Notes: generated by a model from the letters alone, not told the origin. Shown: positions 18,222 through 26,858, counted from the stretch's first letter. The stretch: DNA of 64,000 bases from Nitrobacter sp051535235 (GCF_051535235.1 NZ_JBPPLZ010000011.1:1-64000), one strand, 5' to 3'. Translations and numbers: made by a program.

Positions 18222-18752
18222 ATGCGTATCGATGCGATCTCGACCGGACCCAATCCGCCACATGAGGTGAATGTCATCATCGAAGTGCCGGTCGGCGGCG
18301 AGCCGATCAAGTACGAGATGGACAAGAACGCCGGCACGCTGGTGGTCGACCGGTTTCTCTACACGGCGATGCGCTATCCCGGGAATTACGGCTTCATCCC
18401 GCACACGCTGTCGCAGGACGGCGACCCCTGCGATGTCCTGGTCGCCAACACGCGCGGCATCGTGCCCGGCGCTGTGATAAGCGTGCGGCCGGTCGGCGTG
18501 CTGTTGATGGAGGACGAGGCCGGCGGTGACGAGAAAATCATCGCGGTCCCGACCTCGAAACTGACCCAGCGCTACGACAAGGTGAAAAACTACAGTGACC
18601 TGCCGGACATCACGCTGCAGCAGATCCAGCACTTCTTCGAGCACTACAAGGATCTGGAGCCCGGCAAATGGGTCAAGGTGCTGCGCTGGGGCGACGCGGA
18701 GGATGCGCACAGGCTGATTCTGGAAGCCATCGCGCGGGCGAAGGGAAAGTAG
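18222..18752 (+). CDS. ppa: Inorganic pyrophosphatase, family I
   Basis: A 176-residue cytoplasmic enzyme hydrolysing pyrophosphate to phosphate, pulling biosynthetic reactions forward. The metal-binding signature DGDPCDVLV is intact, as are the substrate region KYEMDKNAG and RYPGNYGFIP. The length matches hexameric bacterial family I enzymes. It converges with folD, and a hairpin between the two genes may terminate both. Confidence 0.96.
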   Translation: MRIDAISTGPNPPHEVNVIIEVPVGGEPIKYEMDKNAGTLVVDRFLYTAMRYPGNYGFIPHTLSQDGDPCDVLVANTRGIVPGAVISVRPVGVLLMEDEAGGDEKIIAVPTSKLTQRYDKVKNYSDLPDITLQQIQHFFEHYKDLEPGKWVKVLRWGDAEDAHRLILEAIARAKGK

Positions 18753-18775
18753 CGGGACGAGGTTTTAAAACCGCT
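18751..18775. terminator. Candidate bidirectional terminator between ppa and folD
   Basis: Outer arms AGCGG and CCGCT enclose the 12-base palindrome GGTTTTAAAACC, providing T-runs on both strands between two convergent genes. The hairpin overlaps both stop codons, so efficiency is uncertain. Confidence 0.4.
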
Positions 18776-19658
18776 ACACCGCCGGCGCAGCCAACCCTTC
18801 GATCGCGCAGGCGGCGCGCAGCGTGTTGACCAGCAGGCACGCGACCGTCATCTGGCCGACGCCGCCGGGCACCGGCGTCACCGCGCCCGCGACCTTCACG
18901 GCTTCGTCGAACGCGACGTCGCCGACGAGGCGGGTCTGGCCATCGGCCGCAGGCAGGCGGGTGATGCCGACATCGATCACGGTCGCGCCCGGCTTGAGCC
19001 AGTCGCCGCGCACCATCTCGGCCTTGCCGACCGCCGCATAGACCAGATCGGCGCGGCGGCAGAGTTCAGGCAGATTGCGCGAGCGCGAATGCGCGATGGT
19101 CACCGTCGCGTTTTCGTTGAGCAGCAACTGCACCAGCGGCCGTCCCACCAGATTGGAGCGGCCGATCACGATGGCGTCCATGCCTTCGAGCGAGGAATGC
19201 ACGCTTTTGGTCAGGATGATGCAGCCGAGCGGCGTGCATGGCGACAGTGCGGGCAGACCGCCGGCGAGGCGGCCGGCGTTGTGCGGATGCAGGCCATCGA
19301 CATCCTTCGCCGGATCGATGGCGGCGACGATCGTTCCGGTATCGAGCCCCTTCGGCAGCGGCAGTTGAACCAGAATGCCATGCACGGCGGGATCGGCGTT
19401 CAGTTTCGTCACCAGCGCCAGCAGATCCGCCTGCGCCACATCGGCCGGCAGAACGTGTTCGAACGAGGCCATGCCGGCGGCCTGGGTCTGCTTGTGCTTG
19501 TTGCGGACGTAAACTTCGCTCGCGGGATCGTTGCCGACCAGCACGACGGCGAGGCCGGGCGTCAGCCCGTGATCGCGCTTCACGCGCGCCACCTCATCGG
19601 CCACCCGCGCGCGCAGGTCTGCCGCGATGCGTTTTCCATCGATGATTGTGGCCGCCAT
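18774..19658 (-). CDS. folD: Bifunctional methylenetetrahydrofolate dehydrogenase/cyclohydrolase
   Basis: A 294-residue FolD. It oxidises 5,10-methylene-THF with NADP+ and hydrolyses the methenyl form to 10-formyl-THF, linking one-carbon units to purine and formyl-Met synthesis. Visible motifs are EVYVRNKHKQTQAAGM (catalytic lysine), QLPLPKGLD, IGRSNLVGRPLVQLL (NADP-binding) and TPVPGGVGQMTVACLLVN near the C-terminus. It lies downstream of the yggT-DUF167 genes on the same strand, separated from them by a composite repeat. Confidence 0.96.
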   Translation of the reverse strand: MAATIIDGKRIAADLRARVADEVARVKRDHGLTPGLAVVLVGNDPASEVYVRNKHKQTQAAGMASFEHVLPADVAQADLLALVTKLNADPAVHGILVQLPLPKGLDTGTIVAAIDPAKDVDGLHPHNAGRLAGGLPALSPCTPLGCIILTKSVHSSLEGMDAIVIGRSNLVGRPLVQLLLNENATVTIAHSRSRNLPELCRRADLVYAAVGKAEMVRGDWLKPGATVIDVGITRLPAADGQTRLVGDVAFDEAVKVAGAVTPVPGGVGQMTVACLLVNTLRAACAIEGLAAPAV

Positions 19659-19675
19659 GCTGATCCCCGGGCTTG

Positions 19676-19780
19676 CCAGAGTCTTTCACCGTTTCATGGA
19701 AACGGTGAAAGACTCTGGCTTCTTGCTTTGACGCGTTTCCTTCACGCGAACCGGATTCCACTTCGCTCGAAAACGCTCTA
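19676..19780. repeat. Composite repeat: perfect 20-base-arm hairpin plus conserved ACCGGnTTCCACTTCGCTCG module
   Basis: A hairpin with perfect 20-base arms and a 3-base ATG loop (19676-19718; arms begin CCAGAGTCTTTC) is followed by the module TTCACGCGAACCGGATTCC...CGCTCGAAAACGCTCTAG. The same hairpin-plus-module plan recurs at 20735-20835, and the module alone is at 37812-37880. The terminal CTA supplies the stop codon of the DUF167 gene. Confidence 0.8.
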
Positions 19781-20098
19781 GTCTGGTTGAGCCGCGGTCA
19801 GGGCGCGAAGGGCATGGCCGAGCCTGACGGGATCGCCGCCGACCGCGACCTGCTTCAGCCGCGAGGTCACTCCCGCACATATCCGGACATCGGTTTTGCG
19901 CACCCCAAGCGCCTTCGCCAGCACCGCCACGACGGCGCGATTGGCCTCGCCACCTTCGGCGACGGCGCGTACGCGAACCTTCACCACCGGGCGCCCGTCG
20001 GCCAACGTCTCAATGCCATCGATCCCGTCGCGGCCGCCGCGCGGCGTCACCCGGAGCGCGATGCTGAGACCCTCCGGAGAATACCGCCACGGCTCCAT
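19778..20098 (-). CDS. DUF167 (YggU) family protein
   Basis: A 107-residue protein starting MEPWRYSPEGL at 20098; the longer frame up to 20323 is the shadow of yggT. The segment LRVTPRGGRDGIDG and VRVRAVAEGGEANRAVVAVLAKALG are typical of DUF167, a small alpha/beta fold usually encoded beside YggT as here. The molecular role is not established. The stop codon lies at the edge of the composite repeat at 19676-19780, so its last residues may have been reshaped by that element. Confidence 0.88.
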   Translation of the reverse strand: MEPWRYSPEGLSIALRVTPRGGRDGIDGIETLADGRPVVKVRVRAVAEGGEANRAVVAVLAKALGVRKTDVRICAGVTSRLKQVAVGGDPVRLGHALRALTAAQPD

Positions 20099-20109
20099 CA
20101 AACCGCCGG

Positions 20110-20400
20110 TCAGAACACGGCGGGATAGATGTAATAGGTGATGACCCGCTGCATGAACAGGATGATCAGGATCAGGATGATCGGAGAGATGTCGAGACCG
20201 CCGAGATTGGGCAGCATCCGGCGGATCGGCGCCAGCAGCGGTTCGGTGATCCGTTCCAGAAATTCGGCCACCGCGGCCACGAACTGATTGCGGGTATTCA
20301 CCACATTGAAGGCAATCAGCCATGACAGGATCGCCGAAGCAATCAGCAGCCAGACATAGAGGTCGAGGATGATGAGGACGATATCCAGTATGGCTCGCAT
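20110..20400 (-). CDS. yggT: YggT family membrane protein
   Basis: A 96-residue integral membrane protein. Two hydrophobic spans (about residues 3-27 and 70-92) flank a loop with RITEPLLAPIRRMLPNLGGLDISPI, the family signature. The start at 20400 (MRAILDIVLIILDLYVW) is chosen over the longer frame. YggT proteins are linked to osmotic or ion stress and to cell-division or photosystem organisation in some lineages; no precise role is known here. It is followed 11 bases later by the DUF167 gene, a widely conserved pair. Confidence 0.9.
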   Translation of the reverse strand: MRAILDIVLIILDLYVWLLIASAILSWLIAFNVVNTRNQFVAAVAEFLERITEPLLAPIRRMLPNLGGLDISPIILILIILFMQRVITYYIYPAVF

Positions 20401-20734
20401 GAGGAAATGGCTCGCGGGTTTGGTCGTGGATTCGACCGGTGGAGAGAATTTGACATTCGCGACCCCACCTGGCCGCGCGTCCCGGACGCGAAAATTTAGA
20501 ATCGGACCACTCGTGCAGGGTTCAGCCGTTCTCTTCACCTTTGGCCAAAGGGCCGTCAAGAGAACTTCTGAACCGAACTACACCAGATATCGGTCTCTCG
20601 TCTCTCCCGGGATTCGAAGTTCGCCTCGGGTGGTTGCGCGACGGCGGCGAACATCGCATCCGGACGATGCGAGCCCGCTAAAATATCGTTTCGGTTCCCG
20701 CCAAACAAGGGAAGTCGGGGAAAATGAAGCCCTA

Positions 20735-20835
20735 GAGCCTCTCCGCTTCTACTGAATCAGAAGCGGGGCTCTATGATTTTGATTTAACGCGTTTTCTCGA
20801 CGCGAACCGGTATCCACTTCGCTCGAAAACGCTAT
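20735..20835. repeat. Second composite repeat (hairpin plus ACCGGTATCCACTTCGCTCG module)
   Basis: An imperfect hairpin with arms TAGAGCC...CGCTTCT and AGAAGCG...GGCTCTA is followed by TTTGATTTAACGCGTTTTC and the conserved GACGCGAACCGGTATCC...CGCTCGAAAACGCT module. The layout is the same as at 19676-19780. Confidence 0.75.
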
Positions 20836-20858
20836 AAAAATGCCGGTTTCAGCCGTTC

Positions 20859-20888
20859 TTGACTTGCGATTGGCGAGGACTGTAAATG
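20859..20888 (+). promoter_or_regulatory. Likely sigma-70 promoter of tRNA-Ala
   Basis: TTGACT (20859-20864) and a -10-like TAAATG (20883-20888) or GTAAAT one base earlier are separated by 17-18 bases, about 40 bases before the tRNA 5' end. Confidence 0.5.
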
Positions 20889-20928
20889 GCGGCGTTTCCG
20901 GTCGCTGCATCGTTTGCCGACCGTGGAC

Positions 20929-21004
<76 letters not shown>

Positions 21005-21439
21005 GCGACTCCCGAGAGGCAACCGTTATCCTGTGACCGCTGCCGTCGATCACGACGCGCTCGCTTGAACCGCTCGATCGTCGAGGTGAAGCTCGGCAGC
21101 GACCACGCATGACCCACGGCATTCGTCGTGGGGCATTCTGGGCCGAACCGCCCCCCTCGGCTGGTCGCGAGTAATTCGGAGATTTATCCGCAACTCAGCG
21201 TTGTACCTGGCTGGTGAAAAGCGTCGCGCATGGATGTTACAGCGCGGGTACTGCTAATGAGTTTCCCAAGGGCAACACCGCGGCCGGATCAAGACTTGCC
21301 GGCACACGGGAGCGGTGCGGAATGTCCGATCAGGAGGGGGGAGGTAAGATAATATTAGCCATGAATACGATAATATCAGTTACGCGATTCGGTCACGGCT
21401 CTGCTGGCGACCTCCAGCACGCAGCCGGAGGAACGGGGC
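21005..21439. other. Intergenic region between tRNA-Ala and the autotransporter
   Basis: No supported gene. Antisense reading of this region with the tRNA gives a familiar artefact frame. Near its right end the A+T content rises sharply, and an exact 8-base direct repeat GATAATAT occurs at 21348-21355 and 21369-21376, 21 bases apart (two helical turns), which could bind a regulator of the autotransporter. Confidence 0.5.
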
Positions 21440-24319
21440 ATGGGCAGGCTGTCAATGGACAAGTCGGGCTTTGCGGCATGGCTCGCTTTGGCGTTGACGT
21501 GGACAGCGCCGGCCGCGGCCCAGGATGCGAGCTGGCTCCCCGCTCCGCCCAGCAGCAATTTTAACGACGCTGCGAACTGGACCCCGGCCACCGTGCCGAC
21601 CGGCACCGCATCGTTCGGCACCTCGACCGGCACGAACATTACGTTCGCGAATGACACCACCCTGGGCGGGTGGACCTTCAACGCTTCGAATTATTCCTTT
21701 ACTAACACCCATTTTCTAATCTTCGCTGGCGCCGGGATCGTCGTCAACGGCGGCAGCATCAGCATCACTAATGATAATTTGCTGCAATTCTCCCACGGCA
21801 GCACAGCCGGCAGCGCCAGCATCACTGACACCAATAACGGTGTCCTGCAGTTCATCGACACCAGCACGGCCAGCAACGCCATCATCACTAATCATGGTAG
21901 CCTGGAGTTCTATGACGCCACCAGAGCCGGCAGCGCCAACATCACCAACAACAACACCCTGTACTTCTTCGGCAGCAGCACGGCCGACAACGCCAGCATC
22001 ACGAACAACAGTTCTCTGCAATTCGCCACCCACGGCACGGCCGGCAGCGCCAGCATCACGAATAACAGCATCCTGGAGTTCTATGACACCAGCACGGCCG
22101 GTTATGCCAGCATCATCAATAACGGCAGCGGGTTCTTCTACGACACCAGCACGGCCGGCAGCGCCAGCATTACCAGCAACATTTACCTGCGATTCGCCCA
22201 CAACAGCACGGCCGGCAACGCCAGTATCACCAATAACAATCTTCTGCAGTTCTCCGACTCCAGCACGGCCGGTGACGCCAGCCTCGCTAACAACAAATTT
22301 TTGCAATTCGCCGCCAACAGCACGGCCGGCAACGCCAGTATCACCAATGGGAGCACTGGTGCGTCGACCGACTTCTCGGGGTCGAGCGGACCGCTCAACA
22401 ACGGGCAGCTCTCGGCTGGCTCGATCGCCGGCAACGGACAATTCTACCTCGGCGCCAATCAACTCACGGTCGGCGGCAACAATCTTAGCACCACCGTCAG
22501 CGGCGTCATCAGCGACTGCGGACCATCAGGCTCGAGTTGTAGTTCAGCCGGCGCCACCGGCGGCGCGCTGATCAAGGCCGGGACGGGAACGCTGACGCTC
22601 GCCGGCGCCAACCTCTATACCGGAACCACCACGGTCGACGCCGGCACGCTCAACGTCACCGGCTCGCTGGCGGCGTCAAGCCCGGTCAGCGTCAATACCG
22701 GCGCGGTGCTTGCCGGCACCGGAAGCGTCGGCAGCGTCAGCATCAACAGCGGCGGCACGCTGGCGCCGGGCGACGGCACGCCTTTCTCCTCTCTGAATCT
22801 CGGCAGCCTGGCCCTGCAATCGGGCGCGAAATATGTGGTGATGCTCAACCCCGCCACCGCGTCATCCGCCCATGTCGCGGGTGCAGCGACGCTCAGTGGC
22901 GCCACCGTCAAGGCGATCTATGCCAACGGCAGTTACATCTCGAAGCAATATACCATCCTCACCGCGGGCAACGTCAGCGGCGCGTTCGGCTCGCTGGCCA
23001 ATACCAACCTGCCCGCGAACTTCGTGAGCAGCCTGAGTTACGACCCGACCCATGCCTATCTCAACCTGACGCTGAACTTTGTTCCGCAACTGGCGAGGGC
23101 CTTTGCCAGCCCAAATCAGCGCAATGTCGCCAATGCGCTGATCAATTCCTTCAACACCGCCGGCGGCATTCCGCTGGCATTCGGTGCGCTGACGCCGGCA
23201 GGCCTGACCCAGGTCTCGGGTGAAGCGGCGACCGGCTCGCTGCAGGCCACCTTCAATGCAATGGACCTGTTCCTGGGAATCCTGAGTGATCCTTTCATCG
23301 CCGGCCGCGGCAATGGTGCAACCGCAAACGGTGCGGCCCCGGCCTATGCCGAAGATGGCTACGGTGTCGGCGCCTATGCGTCGGGAGACGCGCCACGTTC
23401 GAAAAACGAGCGTGACGCCTATGCCGCGATCTCTCGCACGGTGCCTGCAATGGCCGATCCCCTCACCCCGCGCTGGAGCGTGTGGGCCACAGGCTACGGC
23501 GGTTCGCAGACCACCGACGGCAATACCTCGCTCGGATCCAGTACGGCGACCTCGAGTGTCGCCGGCGTCGCGGTCGGCGCCGACTATCGTATCTCGCCGT
23601 TCACAACCGCCGGCTTCGCGCTGGCGGGCGGCGGCACCAGCTTCAATATCGCCAACGGGCGGGGCAGCGGACAGTCCGACCTGTTCCAGTCCGGCACCTT
23701 CATTCGACATGCCGTCGGCGCCGCCTATCTTTCCGGTGCGCTTGCTTACGGCTGGCAGGACGTCACCACCAACCGCATGGTGACGATCAGCGGCGCGGAC
23801 CGGTTGCAGGCGCGCTTCAACGCCAATGCATGGTCGGGCCGTGTCGAAGACGGCTATCGCGCGGTCGGTCCCGCAACGGGCGGCGTCGGGATCACGCCCT
23901 ATACGGCCGGCCAGTTCACCACGTTCGATCTGCCGGCTTATGCCGAAAGTGTTCTGTCTGGCGCCAACACCTTTGCGCTGGCCAACCATGCCAAAAGCGT
24001 GACGGATATCCGCAGCGAAGTCGGTCTCCGCACCGACAAATCCTACCCGGTGCAGGACGCGATCCTGACGCTGCGCGGGCGTCTTGCATGGGCGCACGAT
24101 TTCAATCCGGATCGCACAGTCGCCGCGACGTTCCAGACCTTGCCCGGCGCCAGCTTCGTCGTGAACGGCGCTGCCATGGCTTCCGACGCCGCGCTGGTCA
24201 CCGGCGCGGCCGAGATGAAGTGGATCGACGACTGGTCGGTGGCCGCCACCTTCGAAAGTGAGTTCTCCAACGTCACACGGTCCTACGCCGGCAAGGGCAC
24301 CATCCGCTACGTTTGGTGA
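21440..24319 (+). CDS. Autotransporter (type Va) with 19-residue passenger repeats
   Basis: A 959-residue outer-membrane/secreted protein. The ATG at 21440 follows GGAGG. Residues 1-28 are a signal peptide ending APAAAQ. The passenger carries about ten tandem repeats of 19 residues (121-305; consensus STAGSASITNNSxLQFxDx), then a region typical of autotransporter beta-helices (GTGTLTLAGANLYTGTTTV, TGSVSINSGGTLAPG), and from about residue 685 a beta-barrel domain (RWSVWATGYGG...) ending in the aromatic residue W (RYVW), as needed for barrel assembly. No protease or adhesin catalytic motif is visible. It probably displays a long beta-helical adhesin-like stalk. The repeats are richer in Asn/Thr/Ser than neighbouring proteins. 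Confidence 0.88.
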   Translation: MGRLSMDKSGFAAWLALALTWTAPAAAQDASWLPAPPSSNFNDAANWTPATVPTGTASFGTSTGTNITFANDTTLGGWTFNASNYSFTNTHFLIFAGAGIVVNGGSISITNDNLLQFSHGSTAGSASITDTNNGVLQFIDTSTASNAIITNHGSLEFYDATRAGSANITNNNTLYFFGSSTADNASITNNSSLQFATHGTAGSASITNNSILEFYDTSTAGYASIINNGSGFFYDTSTAGSASITSNIYLRFAHNSTAGNASITNNNLLQFSDSSTAGDASLANNKFLQFAANSTAGNASITNGSTGASTDFSGSSGPLNNGQLSAGSIAGNGQFYLGANQLTVGGNNLSTTVSGVISDCGPSGSSCSSAGATGGALIKAGTGTLTLAGANLYTGTTTVDAGTLNVTGSLAASSPVSVNTGAVLAGTGSVGSVSINSGGTLAPGDGTPFSSLNLGSLALQSGAKYVVMLNPATASSAHVAGAATLSGATVKAIYANGSYISKQYTILTAGNVSGAFGSLANTNLPANFVSSLSYDPTHAYLNLTLNFVPQLARAFASPNQRNVANALINSFNTAGGIPLAFGALTPAGLTQVSGEAATGSLQATFNAMDLFLGILSDPFIAGRGNGATANGAAPAYAEDGYGVGAYASGDAPRSKNERDAYAAISRTVPAMADPLTPRWSVWATGYGGSQTTDGNTSLGSSTATSSVAGVAVGADYRISPFTTAGFALAGGGTSFNIANGRGSGQSDLFQSGTFIRHAVGAAYLSGALAYGWQDVTTNRMVTISGADRLQARFNANAWSGRVEDGYRAVGPATGGVGITPYTAGQFTTFDLPAYAESVLSGANTFALANHAKSVTDIRSEVGLRTDKSYPVQDAILTLRGRLAWAHDFNPDRTVAATFQTLPGASFVVNGAAMASDAALVTGAAEMKWIDDWSVAATFESEFSNVTRSYAGKGTIRYVW
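21749..22354 (+). repeat. Tandem 57-base (19-codon) repeats in the autotransporter passenger
   Basis: About ten copies of a 57-base unit with the recurring core AGCACGGCCGGCAACGCCAG. One copy has a 6-base (two-codon) insertion, and the first (21749-21799) and last units are partial. Copies differ mostly at the LQF/EFYD half, suggesting selection on a beta-helix rung rather than recent amplification alone. Confidence 0.85.
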
Positions 24320-24334
24320 GCCGCGGGCCGAACG

Positions 24335-25117
24335 TCACGGTCGCCTTCGCATCTGGAAGCCGGCGACCCCCCACAGGATGAAGTCGCGCGGAAACAGCCG
24401 AAGCAGGAACGGCACGATCTTGATACCGAGACCGGGCAGCACGGCCCGTTTGTTGGCCATCAGCGCCCGGTAGCCATCCGCGGCGACGTCCTTTGCGGAC
24501 ACATTGAGAATCGCGGAATCAAAGCCCGGCTTGAGCCCCGCCCGCGCCTGAAATCCGGACGGCACCGGACCCGGGCAGATTACAGTGACCCGGACGCCGA
24601 GCGGACCCAGTTCGCCACGCAGCGCCTCGCTGAACGACAGGACAAAGGCTTTTGACGCGTAATAGACCGCCATGCCGGGGCCAGGCAAAAATCCGCCGAT
24701 CGAGCCGACGTTGAGAATGCCGCCGCGCAGCCGGATCACGTTCGGGGCGAAACGCAACGTCAGATCCGTCAGAGCCCGGATGTTGAGGTCGATCATCGCA
24801 AGCTGATCGGCGCGGTCCAGTTCGGCAGCCCGGCCGAACAATCCATATCCGGCATTGTTCACCAGATACTTGACCTCGACACTCTCGGCGGTGAGCGCCG
24901 CGGCGATCCGCTCTGTCGCATCCGTCTTGCCGAGATCGCAGGGAATCACGATCGGCGACATGCGGCCCGATGCGGTGATTTCAGCGGCGAGCGCATTGAG
25001 CCGATCGGCGCGCCGGGCGACCAGCGCCACCCTGTGCCCATGGGCGGAGAATATCCGCGCGAACTCGGCGCCGATTCCCGAGGACGCGCCTGTTATCAAT
25101 GTCACCGGATTGATCAC
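24335..25117 (-). CDS. Short-chain dehydrogenase/reductase
   Basis: A 260-residue NAD(P)-dependent SDR. It has the cofactor motif TGASSGIG, the NNAGYG motif, and the catalytic S...Y-x-x-x-K (VGSIGGFL...YYASK). A hydrophobic C-terminus (IKIVPFLLRLFPRDFILWGVAGF) suggests membrane association, as in the DltE/YqjQ subgroup. The start is a GTG at 25117. It converges with the autotransporter gene, 15 bases apart. The substrate is unknown. Confidence 0.9.
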   Translation of the reverse strand: MINPVTLITGASSGIGAEFARIFSAHGHRVALVARRADRLNALAAEITASGRMSPIVIPCDLGKTDATERIAAALTAESVEVKYLVNNAGYGLFGRAAELDRADQLAMIDLNIRALTDLTLRFAPNVIRLRGGILNVGSIGGFLPGPGMAVYYASKAFVLSFSEALRGELGPLGVRVTVICPGPVPSGFQARAGLKPGFDSAILNVSAKDVAADGYRALMANKRAVLPGLGIKIVPFLLRLFPRDFILWGVAGFQMRRRP

Positions 25118-25296
25118 GATCCACGCTCTTGCAATGACTGGGAATAAAATACGGCCGGAGAGCGCCCCGTTTCAGCATGGAGCGGCGCGGTCTTCAACAT
25201 GCTGGCGGGAGGTTCGGATCGAATATTCCGCTTTACATTTGCGCCCGGAAACCCGGACAGGCCGGGCGTGCACGGCGGTTCACGCTACCCGACGGC

Positions 25297-25773
25297 TCAG
25301 TTTGGCCGGCCTGCCGCCGACCGCTTGCCGACGCGGTGCTTGAGGTCGATGCGATCGCGCGAGGAGACTGCCAGGAGATCGGCGGCGCGCCACACCACGT
25401 TCTCCTCGAATTCGCTGACGTGACCGTCCGCGTAAACCAGTTCCCACATCATTTCTACGATGCGCAAACGGTCCTCGTCGTTCAGCGATCGCATGATCAC
25501 GCTGGTGAAATGGTAGAGATCGACCGCCTCACCCTCCTCCAGCGTCGCCGCTTCGATCAGCTTGTCGGCGGTGCCGGGATCGAGCTCAAAACGGGTTTCG
25601 ATCAGTTCGTGCAGCTTGCGAAGTTCAACCTCGGAGGGCGCGCCGTCGAGCGAGATGATATGGACGAACAGCGCAGTCGCCGCGAGCTTGCATCCTGTTT
25701 CGTCGAAGACCCGGTGCTCCGACGTTTCGGAGGACACAACGTCGGCAATGAAATGGCGCAGTTTATCGAGCAT
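25297..25773 (-). CDS. TerB-family (tellurite-resistance-like) protein
   Basis: A 158-residue all-helical cytoplasmic protein. The segments ALFVHIISLDGAPSEVELRKL and EMMWELVYADGHVSEFEENVVWRAADLL are the two acidic metal-binding-like helices of the TerB domain (also found in DjlA-type proteins). TerB proteins are tied to membrane stress and divalent-metal sensing, but the role of this stand-alone form is not defined. No other ter genes are in the window. Confidence 0.85.
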   Translation of the reverse strand: MLDKLRHFIADVVSSETSEHRVFDETGCKLAATALFVHIISLDGAPSEVELRKLHELIETRFELDPGTADKLIEAATLEEGEAVDLYHFTSVIMRSLNDEDRLRIVEMMWELVYADGHVSEFEENVVWRAADLLAVSSRDRIDLKHRVGKRSAAGRPN

Positions 25774-25944
25774 CGGTCCGTCTGCCGCAATGTTTGGTGC
25801 AATGTCTCGCGCAATGTCTGGAATATCACGCGACCGCGTTCATTGATACGGAAGTCAACCATGCAGCTTCCGCCGGAGTTCCCCGCGAAAGGGTTACGTT
25901 TCGGCAAGGCAGCGGGCTGGTCGGCAAGGCAGTGGACTTGGAGC

Positions 25945-26175
25945 CTACTCGCCGTGCTCGGTCAATGTCCTGGCGCACCTCTTGCTGAGCTTGGCGCGGT
26001 GTTCCTTCAAACACGCCAGAACAACCATATCGCCGTCGTTCATCTTGGACCGGCAATACCGCGCCACGTCGCGCGCGCAGTCGGAATGGTGTTTCTCACC
26101 GGCGCCTTGCGCCGATGCGACAGCGGTCATTCCGAGCAGAGAAAGAAGGGAGAGAATGGCGGCGAGACGGGTCAT
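25945..26175 (-). CDS. Small secreted cysteine-rich protein (GLG1-repeat-like)
   Basis: A 76-residue protein. Residues 1-22 (MTRLAAILSLLSLLGMTAVASAQ) are a Sec signal peptide. The mature part contains four cysteines in the pattern DCARDVARYC...LACLKEHRAKLSKRCARTL, which resembles the cysteine-rich repeat of Golgi GLG1-like proteins found singly in many rhizobial exported proteins. Function is unknown. The start at 26175 is preferred over 26235 because it places the signal peptide at the N-terminus. Confidence 0.75.
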   Translation of the reverse strand: MTRLAAILSLLSLLGMTAVASAQGAGEKHHSDCARDVARYCRSKMNDGDMVVLACLKEHRAKLSKRCARTLTEHGE

Positions 26176-26289
26176 CGGCGCTCCAACAGGTCGGTTGAAA
26201 TCTGCGTGCCTCTTGCAAAAAAACCGGGCTTGCAAAAACCGGGCGGCGATCCTCTAGAGTCAACGTGGTCGAACCGGACTAACCGGAGT

Positions 26290-26532
26290 CTAGGACGGAA
26301 GCAATTCCTCTCCTGAAATAACCTTCTCTACCGCTGCAATGCCGCGATCGGCCAGTTGTATTTTGTGCCTGACTCCCGAACGCCAGGCGACGATCATGGC
26401 GTGTGCCGCGTCCTGCCGCAGTTCTACGCGCCGGACCGCATGCCCCGAGAATGTCAGATAGCGCATCACAATGTCGAGCGCCCCGCTCAAAACGGCCGGG
26501 TCTACATCCAGGGGCCAGAGGTACGGCAACAT
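26290..26532 (-). CDS. Small protein of unknown function
   Basis: An 80-residue product (MLPYLWPLDVDPAVLSGALDI...) ending GEELLPS; the frame could begin upstream at 26553. I do not recognise the family. It has a hydrophobic N-terminal patch, no signal peptide, and a basic middle (HAVRRVELRQDAAHAMIVAWRSG). Composition and frame look like real coding sequence more than the overlapping antisense frames do, but support is modest. Confidence 0.5.
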   Translation of the reverse strand: MLPYLWPLDVDPAVLSGALDIVMRYLTFSGHAVRRVELRQDAAHAMIVAWRSGVRHKIQLADRGIAAVEKVISGEELLPS

Positions 26533-26615
26533 CACACACTCCTCATCGCGCACGGTGTAGGAAGCATCAACGACCTGAAGGGTTCCAGAAACTAACCCGG
26601 GATGGGGACTTTTGG

Positions 26616-26858
26616 CTACGTGAAAGCTTCAGGATTCTCGGTGAGGTATTCTATCCACAGCCGCTCCATCATTCGCTCCACCTCCTGTGGCTCGTATTCT
26701 TCTCCGTTCCCCAGGACTTTCCCCATCTGGCCCTTATAGATCGTGCCCGAGTTGGGACTGTTGAAATGCGGCGTGAATGTCGCACCCGTGGGAATATGCG
26801 TTATGCCTTCCATGGTCACCATGAATTGGTCGGGCGTTACAGGTGTGGCCATGTGCAT
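26616..26858 (-). CDS. Small protein of unknown function
   Basis: An 80-residue product (MHMATPVTPDQFMVTMEGITHIPTG...) with an acidic C-terminus (EEYEPQEVERMMERLWIEYLTENPEAF). I do not recognise a family. The sequence is well-behaved (few arginines, mixed composition, unlike high-GC shadow frames), which supports it being real. It lies between another small gene and tRNA-Thr. Confidence 0.55.
   Translation of the reverse strand: MHMATPVTPDQFMVTMEGITHIPTGATFTPHFNSPNSGTIYKGQMGKVLGNGEEYEPQEVERMMERLWIEYLTENPEAFT

Larger units (their letters stand above)
20401..20928. other. Intergenic region with hairpins and repeats, no gene
   Basis: No believable coding sequence. It contains an inverted repeat GTTCTCTT...AAGAGAAC (20528-20565) enclosing the perfect palindrome CCTTTGGCCAAAGG (20538-20551), a remnant similar to the ispG-leader hairpin near 20607-20624, the composite repeat at 20735-20835, and a likely tRNA promoter at 20859-20888. 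Confidence 0.6.

Noticed and set aside
21749..22354. Possible CRISPR-like array
   Set aside because: The period is constant (57 bases) with no spacer structure, and the units are translated in the autotransporter frame; no cas genes are present.
21716..22462. A repetitive 248-codon minus-strand frame opposite the autotransporter
   Set aside because: Its repeats (GVAGRAVGGELQ-like) only mirror the 57-base passenger repeats; there is no signal peptide or partner.
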